DNA of 16,932 nucleotides, from the NCBI GenBank assembly GCA_003990745.1, contig RBNI01002995.1:1-16932 (forward strand), given 5' to 3'. Of the stretch, positions 7,536 through 16,901 are shown one piece after another. Made by a program: the position numbers and the translations under genes. This DNA comes from Jimgerdemannia flammicorona (lineage: Eukaryota > Mucoromycota > Endogonomycetes > Endogonales > Endogonaceae). A model generated the notes under the pieces. It did not search any database, was not told the origin of the DNA, and was given only the letters and a program-made list of their open reading frames with translations. Numbering within the stretch: the first letter of the stretch is position 1; the number at the start of each line of letters is the position of its first letter.

Positions 7536-8067
7536 CACTATTCTCACAATATGCTTTTTCAAGTTCCTTTCTATTCATGAACGATGGCGCGGTCGAATCG
7601 AGGTCATCGCCGGCGGAGAGGGGTTATTGATCATTGGCACAGTTAGATTTTTCATGTAGGGATTAAATTGCCGATGATGCTGGGATGTATCCGTGCACAT
7701 ATTGTAGAATAAATCAATAGTTGTTATGGAATAATTTTCGTCTCAAAATACGGTAAAACGGGATGTATATATTAACAAAGATGAATGTGCATCATGCGGA
7801 TAAAGGGGATAGTTTGCCTTTCGAGACACAGAGTCAGGGTTAGGGCTTTCCAGATGGCGGCATTCAACAATCGATCTCAGGCTAACAACATTTTTGGTCA
7901 ATTTTTATTATCGGTCGCGCATGACAGAATGCTCGCCTGCCATTTTCAAAGTGTACGAATGTATCGTAAATACTTTTGCCCTTAATTCTCATAGAAATAT
8001 ATGGTTTAATTCCTCCCTTTTTATTGTTGTTATTTTTATCATGGCTAGCGATGTGGAGATTGTGTTT

Positions 8068-8290
8068 ATATAATCCGCGAGAGAGTTTTTCCGACATTGC
8101 GGAGCAGCTGTTCATAGGAGCATGGCAAAGCTCAAAAATCCAATCGTCCGGATATGTCAACATCCTCAAACCATGGCAGGTTTCCATCAAAGCCAATGAC
8201 AATTCCAAATGCGGCGCAGCTATTCAGAGCCAACAAACAGACAAGTCTAAAAAATGTGTTCGGGTGCTGCAAATTTGTGCGAACTGACCA
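8068..8290 (+). pseudogene. Second, more decayed copy of the TPR fragment
   Basis: This is collinear with the fragment in copy A. The ccgcgagagagttttt segment corresponds to ccgcgagagggtctta, and caggtttccatcaaagccaatgac corresponds to its copy A counterpart. The HPDT-like signature is lost and several stops interrupt every frame. It is recognisable only through copy A. Confidence 0.35.
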
Positions 8291-8639
8291 ACAACTTGGC
8301 GTTTTTGTTCAATTAAATCAATGGCATGTCTCCGCCAGCAGATGTTGCGGGGTTTGTCATTCCGACGCTAACCATCAAATATAAGACACGAAGACGGAAG
8401 AAAATAAGGGCTACATCACTGTTGAGAAATCTATTAGGATGTGGGTTAGGCGAAAGGATGGTGGAACCAACATGTCAATGTAGACGGGAACATCGATATT
8501 AATCCTGTTTTTTTTTATTTTTATTTTATTTTTATTATATACATGAATGCAATCTTCATCAGTAATAACAAATTTTTAGGTAATATGAGTAAATCCGCTT
8601 AATGAAGATGAACTATTGACATATGATATGCACTCACAA

Positions 8640-8872
8640 TCATCACCGTCCTACAGTCCGTCATCTATAATGCTCCTGCGGTCCATCGTCAATTGTCCAT
8701 TGTCCGCCATCCATAGCTCATTGTCTATTATCCATCGTTCATCGTCCATTATCTCCTATTAAGATCGTCCATTGCCCATCATAATTTATTCATCGTGTCC
8801 ATCATCCATCGGCCACCGTTTCCTGCGGTTTGTCATTCATTGTCTATCGCCGTCCTGCGGTCCATGGCTATT
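8640..8872 (+). repeat. Degenerate (CATC)-rich satellite-like array, copy B
   Basis: Counterpart of 7130-7395 with the same words (attgtccat, catcgtccattat, tcctgcggtttgtc), but more interrupted. Confidence 0.7.
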
Positions 8873-8884
8873 ACCTGCACATCG

Positions 8885-9085
8885 TAGAACACAGAACACC
8901 AATTAACCGCAGAATGCCAAACAGTTAACCGCAACTGCAGACGATCAACTAGAACAACGATTAGCTACAGAACACAAAGCGATGACTAACCGCAGAATGA
9001 AAAATAATCCGTCGAATGCAGAGCGACGATAAACCGCAGAACGACGATTAACGGGGCGGCGATAAACTGCAGAACAACGATTAAT
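8885..9085 (+). repeat. Degenerate AACCGCAGAACGA-type array, copy B
   Basis: Counterpart of 7405-7535 but longer. Units such as gattaaccgcagaacgac, gataaaccgcagaacgac and gataaactgcagaacaacg follow one another near 9025-9085 at about 18-27 bases. The core is again complementary to ctgcggtt words in the preceding array. Confidence 0.65.
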
Positions 9086-9959
9086 CATCGCCGAGTAGCT
9101 CTACTGCTAATGGTCTCGGATTGGGTTTCAAAACGTTCGGTCCTGATTCCGATCTTTAATTAGAAGATTAGTTGAGATGAGACACGTTGAAATTAATTGA
9201 TGACTCGACTCAAAGCTGCGGGGTGGAGATGTAATGTCGAGAAATGGCCTGTGAGTGCTTAGGAGGCGGATGGAGTTCAAGCGTGGTATGGCTTGTTTTG
9301 GAAACGGGGTTCTGACGCAGTCTTTTCTTTTTGGTTTATATTTGATTGGAAGGGATGACAATATTGTGAGAGATAGGGAGGTCGTATTCAATAATTGTAA
9401 GCACTCCTTCCTGCGCTACGCTTGCTTCAAACGACATACCGCCTCACCCTTCCCCCTCCTCGATGTGTGCGATTCCGATGTGTCGGATGACCGGCTATAA
9501 TTGGAATGAACGAGGGTGCATGTTTGGCCAGGATTTTTCAGAACTGTGCCGGATCCTTTATTCGATGCTCAAAACGAGGGGTATATACATGTTGCTAAGT
9601 ACTGCGAGAGAAATCATTCCGAGTACCAGGTACTCAAGTACGTGATGAAAGCTACGCCAGCTCACCTGTAAACGATGTCAAAAACATCCCAGCTCAGCGA
9701 CCTCACGCAACCTCCAGTATTTCTATTTCCTGTCCCATTTCTCCCGCTCGCACGTCGCGTAATACTCAGATGTCTCACTCCTTTGTAGCATGTGCACGCT
9801 TACTTCCTCAGCTCATAAAAGATACTCTAACGCTCTTTCTTGCGCATTTGGCATGCCGGTGAGCTGATACGCCTGGTAGGTTGATACTATCTGTTTTATG
9901 ATGTGGTACGGTGACGGGTGAGATGGCGCAAATTACTAAAGACAACAAAATATATATAT
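9086..9959. other. Intergenic DNA with no gene I can support
   Basis: Open frames of 60-87 codons occur on both strands (for example 9255-9500 plus and 9391-9128 minus). They overlap each other, lack family motifs and have mixed composition. The stretch from 9650 to 9850 is pyrimidine-rich. I see no RNA gene. Confidence 0.5.
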
Positions 9960-10010
9960 CGAGAACCTACCGGCGGTAGCACCTGGTTATCCACCAGGCC
10001 GATATTCTCG
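9960..10010 (+). other. Possible structured element: outer stem with two inner hairpins
   Basis: Three perfect stems nest within 51 bases. The outer stem is cgagaa (9960-9965) with ttctcg (10005-10010). The first inner hairpin is ctacc (9967-9971) with ggtag (9975-9979). The second inner hairpin is cctggt (9982-9987) with accagg (9993-9998). Together they form a compact three-way junction with loops of three and five bases. It matches no tRNA or hammerhead core that I can see. It could be an RNA structure, a DNA cruciform or chance. Confidence 0.3.
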
Positions 10011-11301
10011 CGCATCGGATTAGCCTACGAAATCCTGATAAACTGATGCTCAGTATATTTGACAAATACGGTTTCCTCGCGGAAAAGTTGATCCGCTGAA
10101 ACGAAATGCAAATAAACATCAGAATCCACTGCCATCATCCTTTTGGCGTCACTTACATACGTTTCCCATCCATTACAAACTCGTTTCATCGGTAATCTTG
10201 TACCTTTTCCCCACTATCTCCAGCGAATTCTCCTATGCGACGCTGATTGCTCCTTACACATGCGACCGTATAGAAGGCGCGGGCAACAGCGTGTCTTCTG
10301 CGCGATTAGGCGAGCAGTACTGGGTAAAAGAGGACGTCAAGCTTCGGGATGAGCCTTGGTGGGAATAAAGCCAGTCAGGTTTTTCGAAGGCCTACGGTTA
10401 TGTAGAGTTGGGGGGGGATGGAGACGACAAAGGAGGGTGTTAATATAGTTTTGCGATGTGTGCACGGTGCCCGGCGGGTTCAATCCATCTCTACTTACTC
10501 ACTCCATTCTTCCTTTTCTTCCTCCCTGTTCCACTCCCAACCAATAATAATAAACAGTTCACATATTCACCTTGATCATCCTAAAATGCTTCAGTTCGCG
10601 CAATGTTGGGTGGCAAAGCCTACAAGGGAAACGTGGTTACATGAGAATGCGTCGTTTAGAGTTCAGGAATTTAGACTTAGACTCACATACCCTCCACAGT
10701 CCTCCCTTCTCTTCGCTCATTAATAAAAAGGACAAACATACGTCAATACTCGCTTCCTCGGAACAGAGGCAATGGTGCTCGTATGGCGGCTTGTGTGTGG
10801 TATTGTCTAATGACCCGGCTGAAGCTAGCTTCCAGGGTGGTGGTGGCGAGGTCCTTCCTCGTAACGACGTTACGGGTAGTAAGGAGTAAGGTTGTTAGGA
10901 AATAATTATTTTGAGGCTGAGACGCCCATGTGACAGACCAAAACCCGTAAATTGGAACAACTCGGTACCGAAGGCTAGATAATTATTTGGTGTAGAAATA
11001 TTTTCGCTACAACCCGGTTTTGTCACCCGCAACCTGGGGGATAGGTTCTTATTCGGAGATCCTAAACAAACAAACCGAACACAAATGTTTCGTAAGCGAC
11101 CTGGGTGTGTCCTCAATAAGGATGAGAAGCAAGTCACCTTTGTGCTCTGCAATCTCTCCCGCACTCTAATTAGATTATTCCGTACTCAGCCTTCCAATAA
11201 ACGGATGTTCATCATTACACGAAGCAATCCAATATTTTCGGCCGATTTAAAAGTGACATATCGTTTTCAATCATCGTCCTGGTACCTCTGAACACCACAC
11301 C
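10011..11301. other. Upstream flank of the kinase-LRR gene, no gene I can support
   Basis: Several overlapping short frames exist (for example 10418-10723, 10572-10889 and 11085-11291 plus, 11164-10895 minus), but none has motifs or sustained coding bias. The final bases hold a weak TATA-like gatttaaaag near 11243 and lead into a good start context (A at -3) at 11302. Confidence 0.45.
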
Positions 11302-12777
11302 ATGAATCAAGAAGAGCAAATTCCCCAGGATCGAGAGTACCTCACGCCTGAAGATCAGGCCCGCTTATTTGGGTTTTTGTCCCCAGAGTCAGCAGCACCC
11401 AACATCAACGCCTTGACCCACAAAATCATCGAAGTCACCTATGCCGAGCCTGATGTTCCTCGCCAGGTTTATTATGCTCTCTTCGAAACCCTCCGGTATC
11501 ATATTCAAATGAACGGCGAATTACTGGGTCTGTGGAATTTCCTTTTCAAAGACGGTCCCATTCCTCCTGAAGCGCTCATGCCGAAGAGAGATAACTGGAT
11601 TGATGATTCCATGAAAGATGCAACGCTAGGAGAAAGCCAGGAGTTCCACAAATTGAATCAGTATATTGCCGTCCTCACCAACTTTCAGCAAGCCCTTAAG
11701 AACTATGCCGAGATTCAAATCCCCTGGCTCCAGGCTCTCGAGCAGACCAAAACCTTTTACGAAGACTACAAACGGCGGATTATCCAGGCCGTACAGGAGT
11801 TGAACATCGCAGACGACAAGCAAAAGATCGATCGGTATCGGTATCGCCATTTGCGTGAGCTTCTCGCTTACAAGGCCTTGATGATGGGGGAGGGTTTTTT
11901 GCGCTGGCAATTTTACCGGGTGGCTCAAGAGATCGCCGATCACATATGCCACGGGCCGACCGATACCGGAAATCATGCCGTCAGCTTCCTACCGAAAGGT
12001 GATCGACATGCCGCGGAAATATATTTTAAAGCAAATGGCTTTCCCACTCTGCGGCCAGGAAATGATGCTCTCGCCCACAGCCTATATCAGCTGTTGGCCA
12101 TTCCCATGCCCATCACAAGCCTAGTCGTCCTCGTTCCAGCGCACGATGCCGAAAACACAGGACTTCACACACTGCTAGCCTCGCAAGCGATTCACGGCCA
12201 GACGGCTAAAGAGATCCTGCAAATGGAAGACGAGGGGAAGAATGTCTTGGCCGCTCTTTGCCCCGATCCTTATGCCCGGCAAGTCATTGGGGCCCTTCTC
12301 ACACAGCCATCTGACGGCAAACCCGACAACTTTATCTACGAATCCTCCACAAGCAGTTTGGTCAGCATTGATAACGAAGAAGTGTTCGCTCCTGGCATTA
12401 AGCGCGACCGTGTCAACAGCAAATCCCTCCTCTACCTCTTACCCCTGATGGACTGCGCCATTTCTCAAAAAACTCGCATTGTGTTCAAAAACCTGGTGCC
12501 GGAAGTGGTCCTCTTGGCATGGGCCAATACCTTGATAGCCAAGAATCAAAACTATTCCACTCTCAAAAAGGCTCTGTTTTCTGCAGTTAATTTTTGTCAC
12601 CCGCCTCTGGCAACAAAGGATGTAGATGACCTCTGGAAAGATCTAGGCTTACCCCTTAAAATTCATCAGCTGGGCGGGGTGCTAGAGAAGCTCAAGCGTG
12701 CATTGGCAATTCCAGTTACCACTCCCCAAGATGTCTTCAATGCGATCGATTCCATTGCTCGGTCTCTATTATACTGA
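11302..12777 (+). CDS. 5' half of a split kinase-LRR gene: helical N-terminus and first type II PI4-kinase-like domain
   Basis: This frame encodes 491 residues from an ATG with A at -3. Residues 1-230 are alpha-helical with no family recognised. Residues about 230-400 look like a PI3/4-kinase-fold domain closest to type II PI4-kinases. IYFKA holds the putative ATP lysine K243, SQAIHG is hinge-like, DGKPDN at 338-343 is the catalytic loop (compare DRGxDN in type II PI4-kinases), and SIDNEEVF with D357 is the metal-binding motif (compare IDNGLAF). The same motifs recur at the same 14-residue spacing in the 3' half. The last residues run in phase to a TGA at 12775, while the protein-like reading moves to the next frame near 12765. 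I infer one protein of about 1,790 residues broken by a single-base change. Substrate could be a lipid or a protein (some relatives modify proteins); activity is unproven. Confidence 0.75.
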   Translation: MNQEEQIPQDREYLTPEDQARLFGFLSPESAAPNINALTHKIIEVTYAEPDVPRQVYYALFETLRYHIQMNGELLGLWNFLFKDGPIPPEALMPKRDNWIDDSMKDATLGESQEFHKLNQYIAVLTNFQQALKNYAEIQIPWLQALEQTKTFYEDYKRRIIQAVQELNIADDKQKIDRYRYRHLRELLAYKALMMGEGFLRWQFYRVAQEIADHICHGPTDTGNHAVSFLPKGDRHAAEIYFKANGFPTLRPGNDALAHSLYQLLAIPMPITSLVVLVPAHDAENTGLHTLLASQAIHGQTAKEILQMEDEGKNVLAALCPDPYARQVIGALLTQPSDGKPDNFIYESSTSSLVSIDNEEVFAPGIKRDRVNSKSLLYLLPLMDCAISQKTRIVFKNLVPEVVLLAWANTLIAKNQNYSTLKKALFSAVNFCHPPLATKDVDDLWKDLGLPLKIHQLGGVLEKLKRALAIPVTTPQDVFNAIDSIARSLLY

Positions 12778-15700
12778 ACTCCGAAAGAAATCAGCGTCAC
12801 TTGCAGAGGCTCTCCATCACCTATATCATGGAGATACGAAGATTGTTTCTCTCCTCGACGAAAATTGGAATCTCTCCGATGGCACAACCGTGAGCGAAGG
12901 ATTAAAATCGGCCGTCTCTCAAGAACAGAGCGAAGACCCAGAACGATTCAAAGAGATATTTCTCACTCCACTCAAAATCAGCATGTTTCCTATGGCTGAT
13001 CAAGTCTTAGAGAGCTACAGCGAGCAAATTTTTGCAAACATTTTTGCATTCGACCGCCTGTTTCACGACCTTTCCATCTTGCAAAGCGAGGGATTTCTCA
13101 AACTCAACAATGTCGAGCTCGCCGCCAACCTCTGGGAAGACGCCCAGCAGCACCTGCGAGACCATCCATTAAAATATGGCGCTGATATCTCACTGGCGTT
13201 GGCCCAGATGTTTGTTCCCTTTCTACCGCACAACCCCGAACTCGCATGGCGCCTCACCATAGCCCAGGTTATGCCGCGTGGTCCTGCGCCGGAAGGTGTG
13301 CCCTCTTTAAACGTGAAAGGCGCATTTCTTGGGGAACGCCACCTCATCCCGGATCTCAAAAGGCGCCTATTGAATACACGAGGTCAATTTCAAGGTGACG
13401 CAACACTGACGGGACGTAGCACCGTTACATTTTATCCTCAAGATACCCCCAAGCTCTACTTCAAAGCCTATCCGGAACTTCCAGGATATGAATATGCCGT
13501 CACCCGCTTTTTACGTGGCTGGAACCTCCAAGACATACCATTTTGCGAGCTCTTTATGTTTCATGACCTCAAGAATGACCCCTATCCTGTCCTCGTAAGC
13601 CAAGCCGTTAGGGGAAATGTTCTTCACAAAGTGTGGGACAACGACAACATCTTTGCACACCTAGATCCAGCATCTACCAGCCGACTGATCATCGCCTCCA
13701 TGCTGCTCAATCCTGAAGATAGCAAGGAAGACAACTTTATCATCAGTGCTGACAACAAGCTTCTCATTCCCATCGACAACGATCATGCATTTTTGCCCGG
13801 CGTCCTTTATCATGGCAGAGGTACTGGCACTCCCTTTAAAGCAGTCCCTCAGTTGCAAGCCAAAACATTGGTGTTTTGTCTACCACAGATGTGTGATCCG
13901 CTTCCATCAGTAGTAATTGAGCAGATTCGTACATTAGACATCGACAAATTTTTGACCACCTGGATGAAAGAGCTGGAAAGTGTTGAAGAGGCTTATCAAT
14001 CACTTTTCACCGAAAAACAGCAACAAAAATTGCTTAACAAAGGCTCAGTATTGCGCCTTCCACTACCTTCATTATCGATGGAAAATCTCTATCGCAAGGC
14101 TTATCATTTGAAAAACGAGGTTTTGCAAAATCGACAGCTGACCCACATCGAACTCCTCGGCAGGATCGAGCCTTATGTTGCGAAAAGTTATGGCAAAGTT
14201 CTCTATCAAGGGCTAACATTGAAGAGTAAGTTTTGCACCGTGACCAGTGACCTCTATCAACGCTGCAATACAGATATCGCCATCTCTTCAATCAATACCA
14301 AAGATATGTTAAAGATCTTAAAGGTTGACACATATGCACTTATTGCCGATCACAAAAGGCGCAAAGTGATTCACACTGGTCCCCGACAGGCCTTGGAGAC
14401 ATTTCAGGATTTGTGCCAAAATATTGAAGCAGAAAACAATGCTCTGGTGATGCGTTTACAAGGAGAGTGGAGGCTTAAAAAAAAGTGGGATATGACTACC
14501 CATACTCCAGAGGTAGAGAAAACGATTCTCAAAGACATTTTCCATGACGATATCCTTCACATAAGCTTGGATTTTGTCAACAGCCGCTATCTGACTGGAG
14601 AGCATTTCAATAGCTTAGCATTTAATAGCCATAGACACTACCTGACCAGTGTCAATCTGCACGGCGCCAAGGCCTTTAATAATTCCGGGTTTGCAGCACT
14701 TCATAATGCTTGTAGCGATTTCCTCGAATACTTGAACTTGAGTTGCTGTCAACAACTAACCCTGGTAGCTTATGTGAAAAAACCGTCTTGGATCAAATCC
14801 ATCATATCTCCCCAAGTCACACCATCTCAAGTCTTTCCAGCACATTTTCCATCCCTCAAACGCCTGGTCATGAAAGAGTGCGCCAATTTGCAGGAGATTC
14901 AGCTTCAGGCTCCTATACTTGAACGGCTAGATCTGCCTGACTGTACAGTTCTCAAGCATCTTCAACTGGACACCGAGATGCTGATAGAGGTGATTCTGAC
15001 TCACAACAGTAGTTTGAATGCTATTGACATAGCCCTGATTTTGATCGAACCATCTTTGCAGCGGATCGATCTTACAGAGTGTGATGTTATCTCTCCAGTA
15101 CCAATTCATCCAGTCCATCTTCCCCCTACCTCATTGAATCTTTCATTCAAAGAAATAGGGGAGAAGGGTGCAAAGCGTCTTGCAGAGGCCATTGAAGTCA
15201 ACAAAACCCTTACCTCATTGGATCTGTCATGGAATGGCATTGGGGAGGAGGGCATAAAGGTTCTCGGAAAGGCTATTGAAATCAACAAAACTCTCACCTC
15301 ATTAGATCTGTCGTGGAATGATATCAGGGAGGAGGGTGTAAAAGTTCTTAGAAAGGCTCTTGAAATTAACAAAACTCTCACCTTTTTAGATCTTTCACAG
15401 AATAACATCAGGGAGGATGGCGCAAAGCTTCTTGCAAAGGCCATTGAAGTCAACAAAACTCTCACCTCATTGGATCTGTCATGGAATAGCATTGGGGAGG
15501 AGGGGGCAAAGGCTCTCACAAAAGTCCTTGAAGTGAATATGACCCTCACCTCATTGGATCTGTCATGGAATAGCATCGGAGAGGAGGGGGCAAAGACTCT
15601 TGGAAAAGTTCTTGAATTGAATACAACACTCACCTCATTGAATCTATGGGCAAATAGTATTGGTGAGAAGGGTGCAAATGCCCTTGCAAAGGCCCTCGAA

Positions 15701-16669
15701 ACCAACAATTCCATCACCTCATTGAATCTGATGTCAAATGACATCGAGAAGGAGGGCGCAACATGCCTCGCAAAGGCCCTTGAAATCAACAAAACCCTCA
15801 CCTCATTGAATCTGAGATCAAATAATATCGGCAAGGAGGGCATAGAAGCCATTGCAAAGGCCCTCCAAACCAACACCAGCATTACCTCATTAAATCTGGA
15901 GGGGATTTATATTGCTGAGGCCAATGCTATGGACATTTTAAAGGCCCTCATAACCAACCAAACGATTCGGTTGCTGAATAATAACTCATTGGATCTTGGG
16001 TTTAATGACATCGCGGAGGAGGGGTCAAAGGTCATTTCAAAGTGGCTCGAAACCAACAAAATCCTCACCTCATTGGATCTGTTGTCGAATAATATCAGGG
16101 AGGAGATTGCAACAGTCATTGCAAATTTTTTCGAAACAAAAAAAATCCCGACTTCATTGGATCTGTCATCGAATAACATTGGGGAGGAGTGTGCAAAGGC
16201 CCTCGCAAAGGCCCTCGAAATCAACAAAACCCTCACCTCATTGGATCTGTCGTGGAATAGCACCAAGAAGGAAGATATAAAGGCCCTCGCAAAGGCCTTC
16301 AAAATCAACAAAATTCCCACCTCGTTAGATTTGTCATTTACTAGCATTGAGAAAGAGGGTGCAAACGCCTTCGCAGAGGCCCTCGAAATCAACAACACCC
16401 TCACCTCATTGGATCTGTCATCAAATTACATCGGGGAGGGTGCAAAAGCAGTTGCAAATACCCTAGAAGCCAACGAATCCCTTGCCACATTGAATCTGTC
16501 AGGGAATAACATTGAGCAGGAGGAAGCAAAGGCTATCGCGGTGGCTCTAGAAATCAACACAACCCTCACCGCGTCAAATGATGTCAGATACGAGACTGCA
16601 AAGGCCATTGGAAAGGCCCTCAAATCTAACACAAATCTCACCTCGATGCATAGGAAGGCACAAAGCTAG
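12731..16669 (+). CDS. 3' half of the split gene: second PI4-kinase-like domain plus about 18 LRRs
   Basis: Open from 12698 (GTG); the first ATG, at 12731, gives 1312 residues, but the first dozen or so overlap the upstream frame and are probably not native. Residues up to about 230 are helical. Residues about 230-400 form a second PI4-kinase-like domain: LYFKA with K245, SQAVRG, DSKEDN at 330-335 and PIDNDHAF with D349, so all the key positions remain. Residues 400-710 link through a helical region and a few irregular LRR-like segments (LTSVNLHGAKAF, LEYLNLSCCQQL). From residue 712 it matches the left-hand LRR gene. Residues 799 to about 1303 hold about 18 RI-type LRRs. There is no signal peptide or membrane segment. 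The layout suggests a cytosolic sensor with LRRs as the recognition surface. The first half overlaps by 47 bases and must be joined to give the ancestral product. Confidence 0.75.
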   Translation: MSSMRSIPLLGLYYTELRKKSASLAEALHHLYHGDTKIVSLLDENWNLSDGTTVSEGLKSAVSQEQSEDPERFKEIFLTPLKISMFPMADQVLESYSEQIFANIFAFDRLFHDLSILQSEGFLKLNNVELAANLWEDAQQHLRDHPLKYGADISLALAQMFVPFLPHNPELAWRLTIAQVMPRGPAPEGVPSLNVKGAFLGERHLIPDLKRRLLNTRGQFQGDATLTGRSTVTFYPQDTPKLYFKAYPELPGYEYAVTRFLRGWNLQDIPFCELFMFHDLKNDPYPVLVSQAVRGNVLHKVWDNDNIFAHLDPASTSRLIIASMLLNPEDSKEDNFIISADNKLLIPIDNDHAFLPGVLYHGRGTGTPFKAVPQLQAKTLVFCLPQMCDPLPSVVIEQIRTLDIDKFLTTWMKELESVEEAYQSLFTEKQQQKLLNKGSVLRLPLPSLSMENLYRKAYHLKNEVLQNRQLTHIELLGRIEPYVAKSYGKVLYQGLTLKSKFCTVTSDLYQRCNTDIAISSINTKDMLKILKVDTYALIADHKRRKVIHTGPRQALETFQDLCQNIEAENNALVMRLQGEWRLKKKWDMTTHTPEVEKTILKDIFHDDILHISLDFVNSRYLTGEHFNSLAFNSHRHYLTSVNLHGAKAFNNSGFAALHNACSDFLEYLNLSCCQQLTLVAYVKKPSWIKSIISPQVTPSQVFPAHFPSLKRLVMKECANLQEIQLQAPILERLDLPDCTVLKHLQLDTEMLIEVILTHNSSLNAIDIALILIEPSLQRIDLTECDVISPVPIHPVHLPPTSLNLSFKEIGEKGAKRLAEAIEVNKTLTSLDLSWNGIGEEGIKVLGKAIEINKTLTSLDLSWNDIREEGVKVLRKALEINKTLTFLDLSQNNIREDGAKLLAKAIEVNKTLTSLDLSWNSIGEEGAKALTKVLEVNMTLTSLDLSWNSIGEEGAKTLGKVLELNTTLTSLNLWANSIGEKGANALAKALETNNSITSLNLMSNDIEKEGATCLAKALEINKTLTSLNLRSNNIGKEGIEAIAKALQTNTSITSLNLEGIYIAEANAMDILKALITNQTIRLLNNNSLDLGFNDIAEEGSKVISKWLETNKILTSLDLLSNNIREEIATVIANFFETKKIPTSLDLSSNNIGEECAKALAKALEINKTLTSLDLSWNSTKKEDIKALAKAFKINKIPTSLDLSFTSIEKEGANAFAEALEINNTLTSLDLSSNYIGEGAKAVANTLEANESLATLNLSGNNIEQEEAKAIAVALEINTTLTASNDVRYETAKAIGKALKSNTNLTSMHRKAQS
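12740..12777 (+). other. Phase change between the two halves of the kinase-LRR gene
   Basis: Frame 1 reads protein-like through AIDSIARS and then stops at TGA 12775-12777. Frame 2 is protein-like from YYTELRKK onward. Aligning the two kinase-like units puts IDSIARS next to IEPYVAKS of the second unit, so the switch falls in the tctcta stretch at about 12764-12769, where skipping one base would restore continuity. No known +1 slippery site (such as Ty1-type CTTAGGC or antizyme TCCTGA) is present. A 109-base GT-AG intron at 12698-12806 would also join the frames, but it would remove sequence that looks coding. Confidence 0.6.
14863..15124 (+). repeat. Pre-LRR cap segment shared with 1477-1738
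   Basis: About 262 bases align without gaps to 1477-1738, in the same orientation and frame (LVMKECANLQ, LDLPDCTVLKHLQLDT). The left border of homology is abrupt at cctggtcatg in both copies and marks the 5' limit of the duplicated part. The distance between copies is 13,386 bases. Confidence 0.85.
15125..16640 (+). repeat. 84-bp coding tandem repeat array, about 18 LRR units
   Basis: Same unit as 1739-3466. The first six units share LTSLDLSWNxIxEEG almost exactly, pointing to recent local copying. Unit 10 (15881-15985) is 105 bases and carries the same kind of extension as the long units of the left gene (IRLLNNN before SLDLGFN). Unit 16 lacks one residue, and the last one or two units are decayed. 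Confidence 0.88.
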
Positions 16670-16901
16670 AAAGTCATAGGAATAACAATTTACTTTTAGC
16701 CATCCCGCCACTAAAGAAATTAACAACATCCTTGAAGAGCCTTCATCTGCCCGGACGTCACAACACCAACAATGTGGCCTCGCATAATTTTCCTCACTCA
16801 GTCCCTACAAGAAGCCGGCAACCCACTTAAATAACCAAGAATAGCTATTGTAGATTTTTCAATCTCTTTACCCAAAAACAAGGGGATAACCTACAACACT
16901 A

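Larger units (their letters stand above)
6205..7545 (+). repeat. Copy A of a diverged tandem duplication, about 1.4 kb
   Basis: This matches copy B (7683-9085) in order along its whole length. Shared landmarks include gatgtatccgt, gtagaataaatcaatagttg, tcaggctaaca, the ttccaaat/gcggcgcagctattcagag block, aagacacgaggaaggaagaaaa, ggctacatcactgttgaga and ggtggaaccaacatgtc. Two satellite-like arrays follow. The offset grows from 1480 (at 6231) to 1489 (at 6972) to 1502 (at 7461), so indels are small. The left border is near 6205; the right border is lost in the arrays near 7545. Confidence 0.8.
7683..9085 (+). repeat. Copy B of the tandem duplication, about 1.4 kb
   Basis: Direct-orientation partner of copy A, collinear from gatgtatccgt at 7684 through the satellite-like arrays. 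Divergence is substantial, with many substitutions and small indels, so the duplication is old. About 140 bases of unrelated DNA (7546-7682) separate the copies. Confidence 0.8.

Noticed and set aside
7825..7845. ggttaggg, resembling a telomeric repeat
   Set aside because: It is a single occurrence inside the duplicated unit, not a tandem run.
7882..8208. 108-codon minus-strand frame in duplication copy B
   Set aside because: The corresponding part of copy A (about 6400-6720) does not keep the frame, and the composition shows no domain.
10020..10110. ctgatg and gaaac words, resembling a hammerhead ribozyme core
   Set aside because: The conserved CTGATGA and GAAA boxes are not in the right order or spacing, and the required stems do not form.
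10470..10500. ggttcaatcc, resembling a tRNA T-arm
   Set aside because: The flanking bases do not form the T stem, and no D arm, anticodon arm or acceptor stem can be drawn.
12698..12806. 109-base GT-AG intron joining the two halves of the kinase-LRR gene
   Set aside because: It would restore the frame, but the removed sequence reads as conserved coding (TPQDVFNAIDSIARS aligns with the second kinase-like unit). A one-base phase change explains the data better. RNA-seq would decide.
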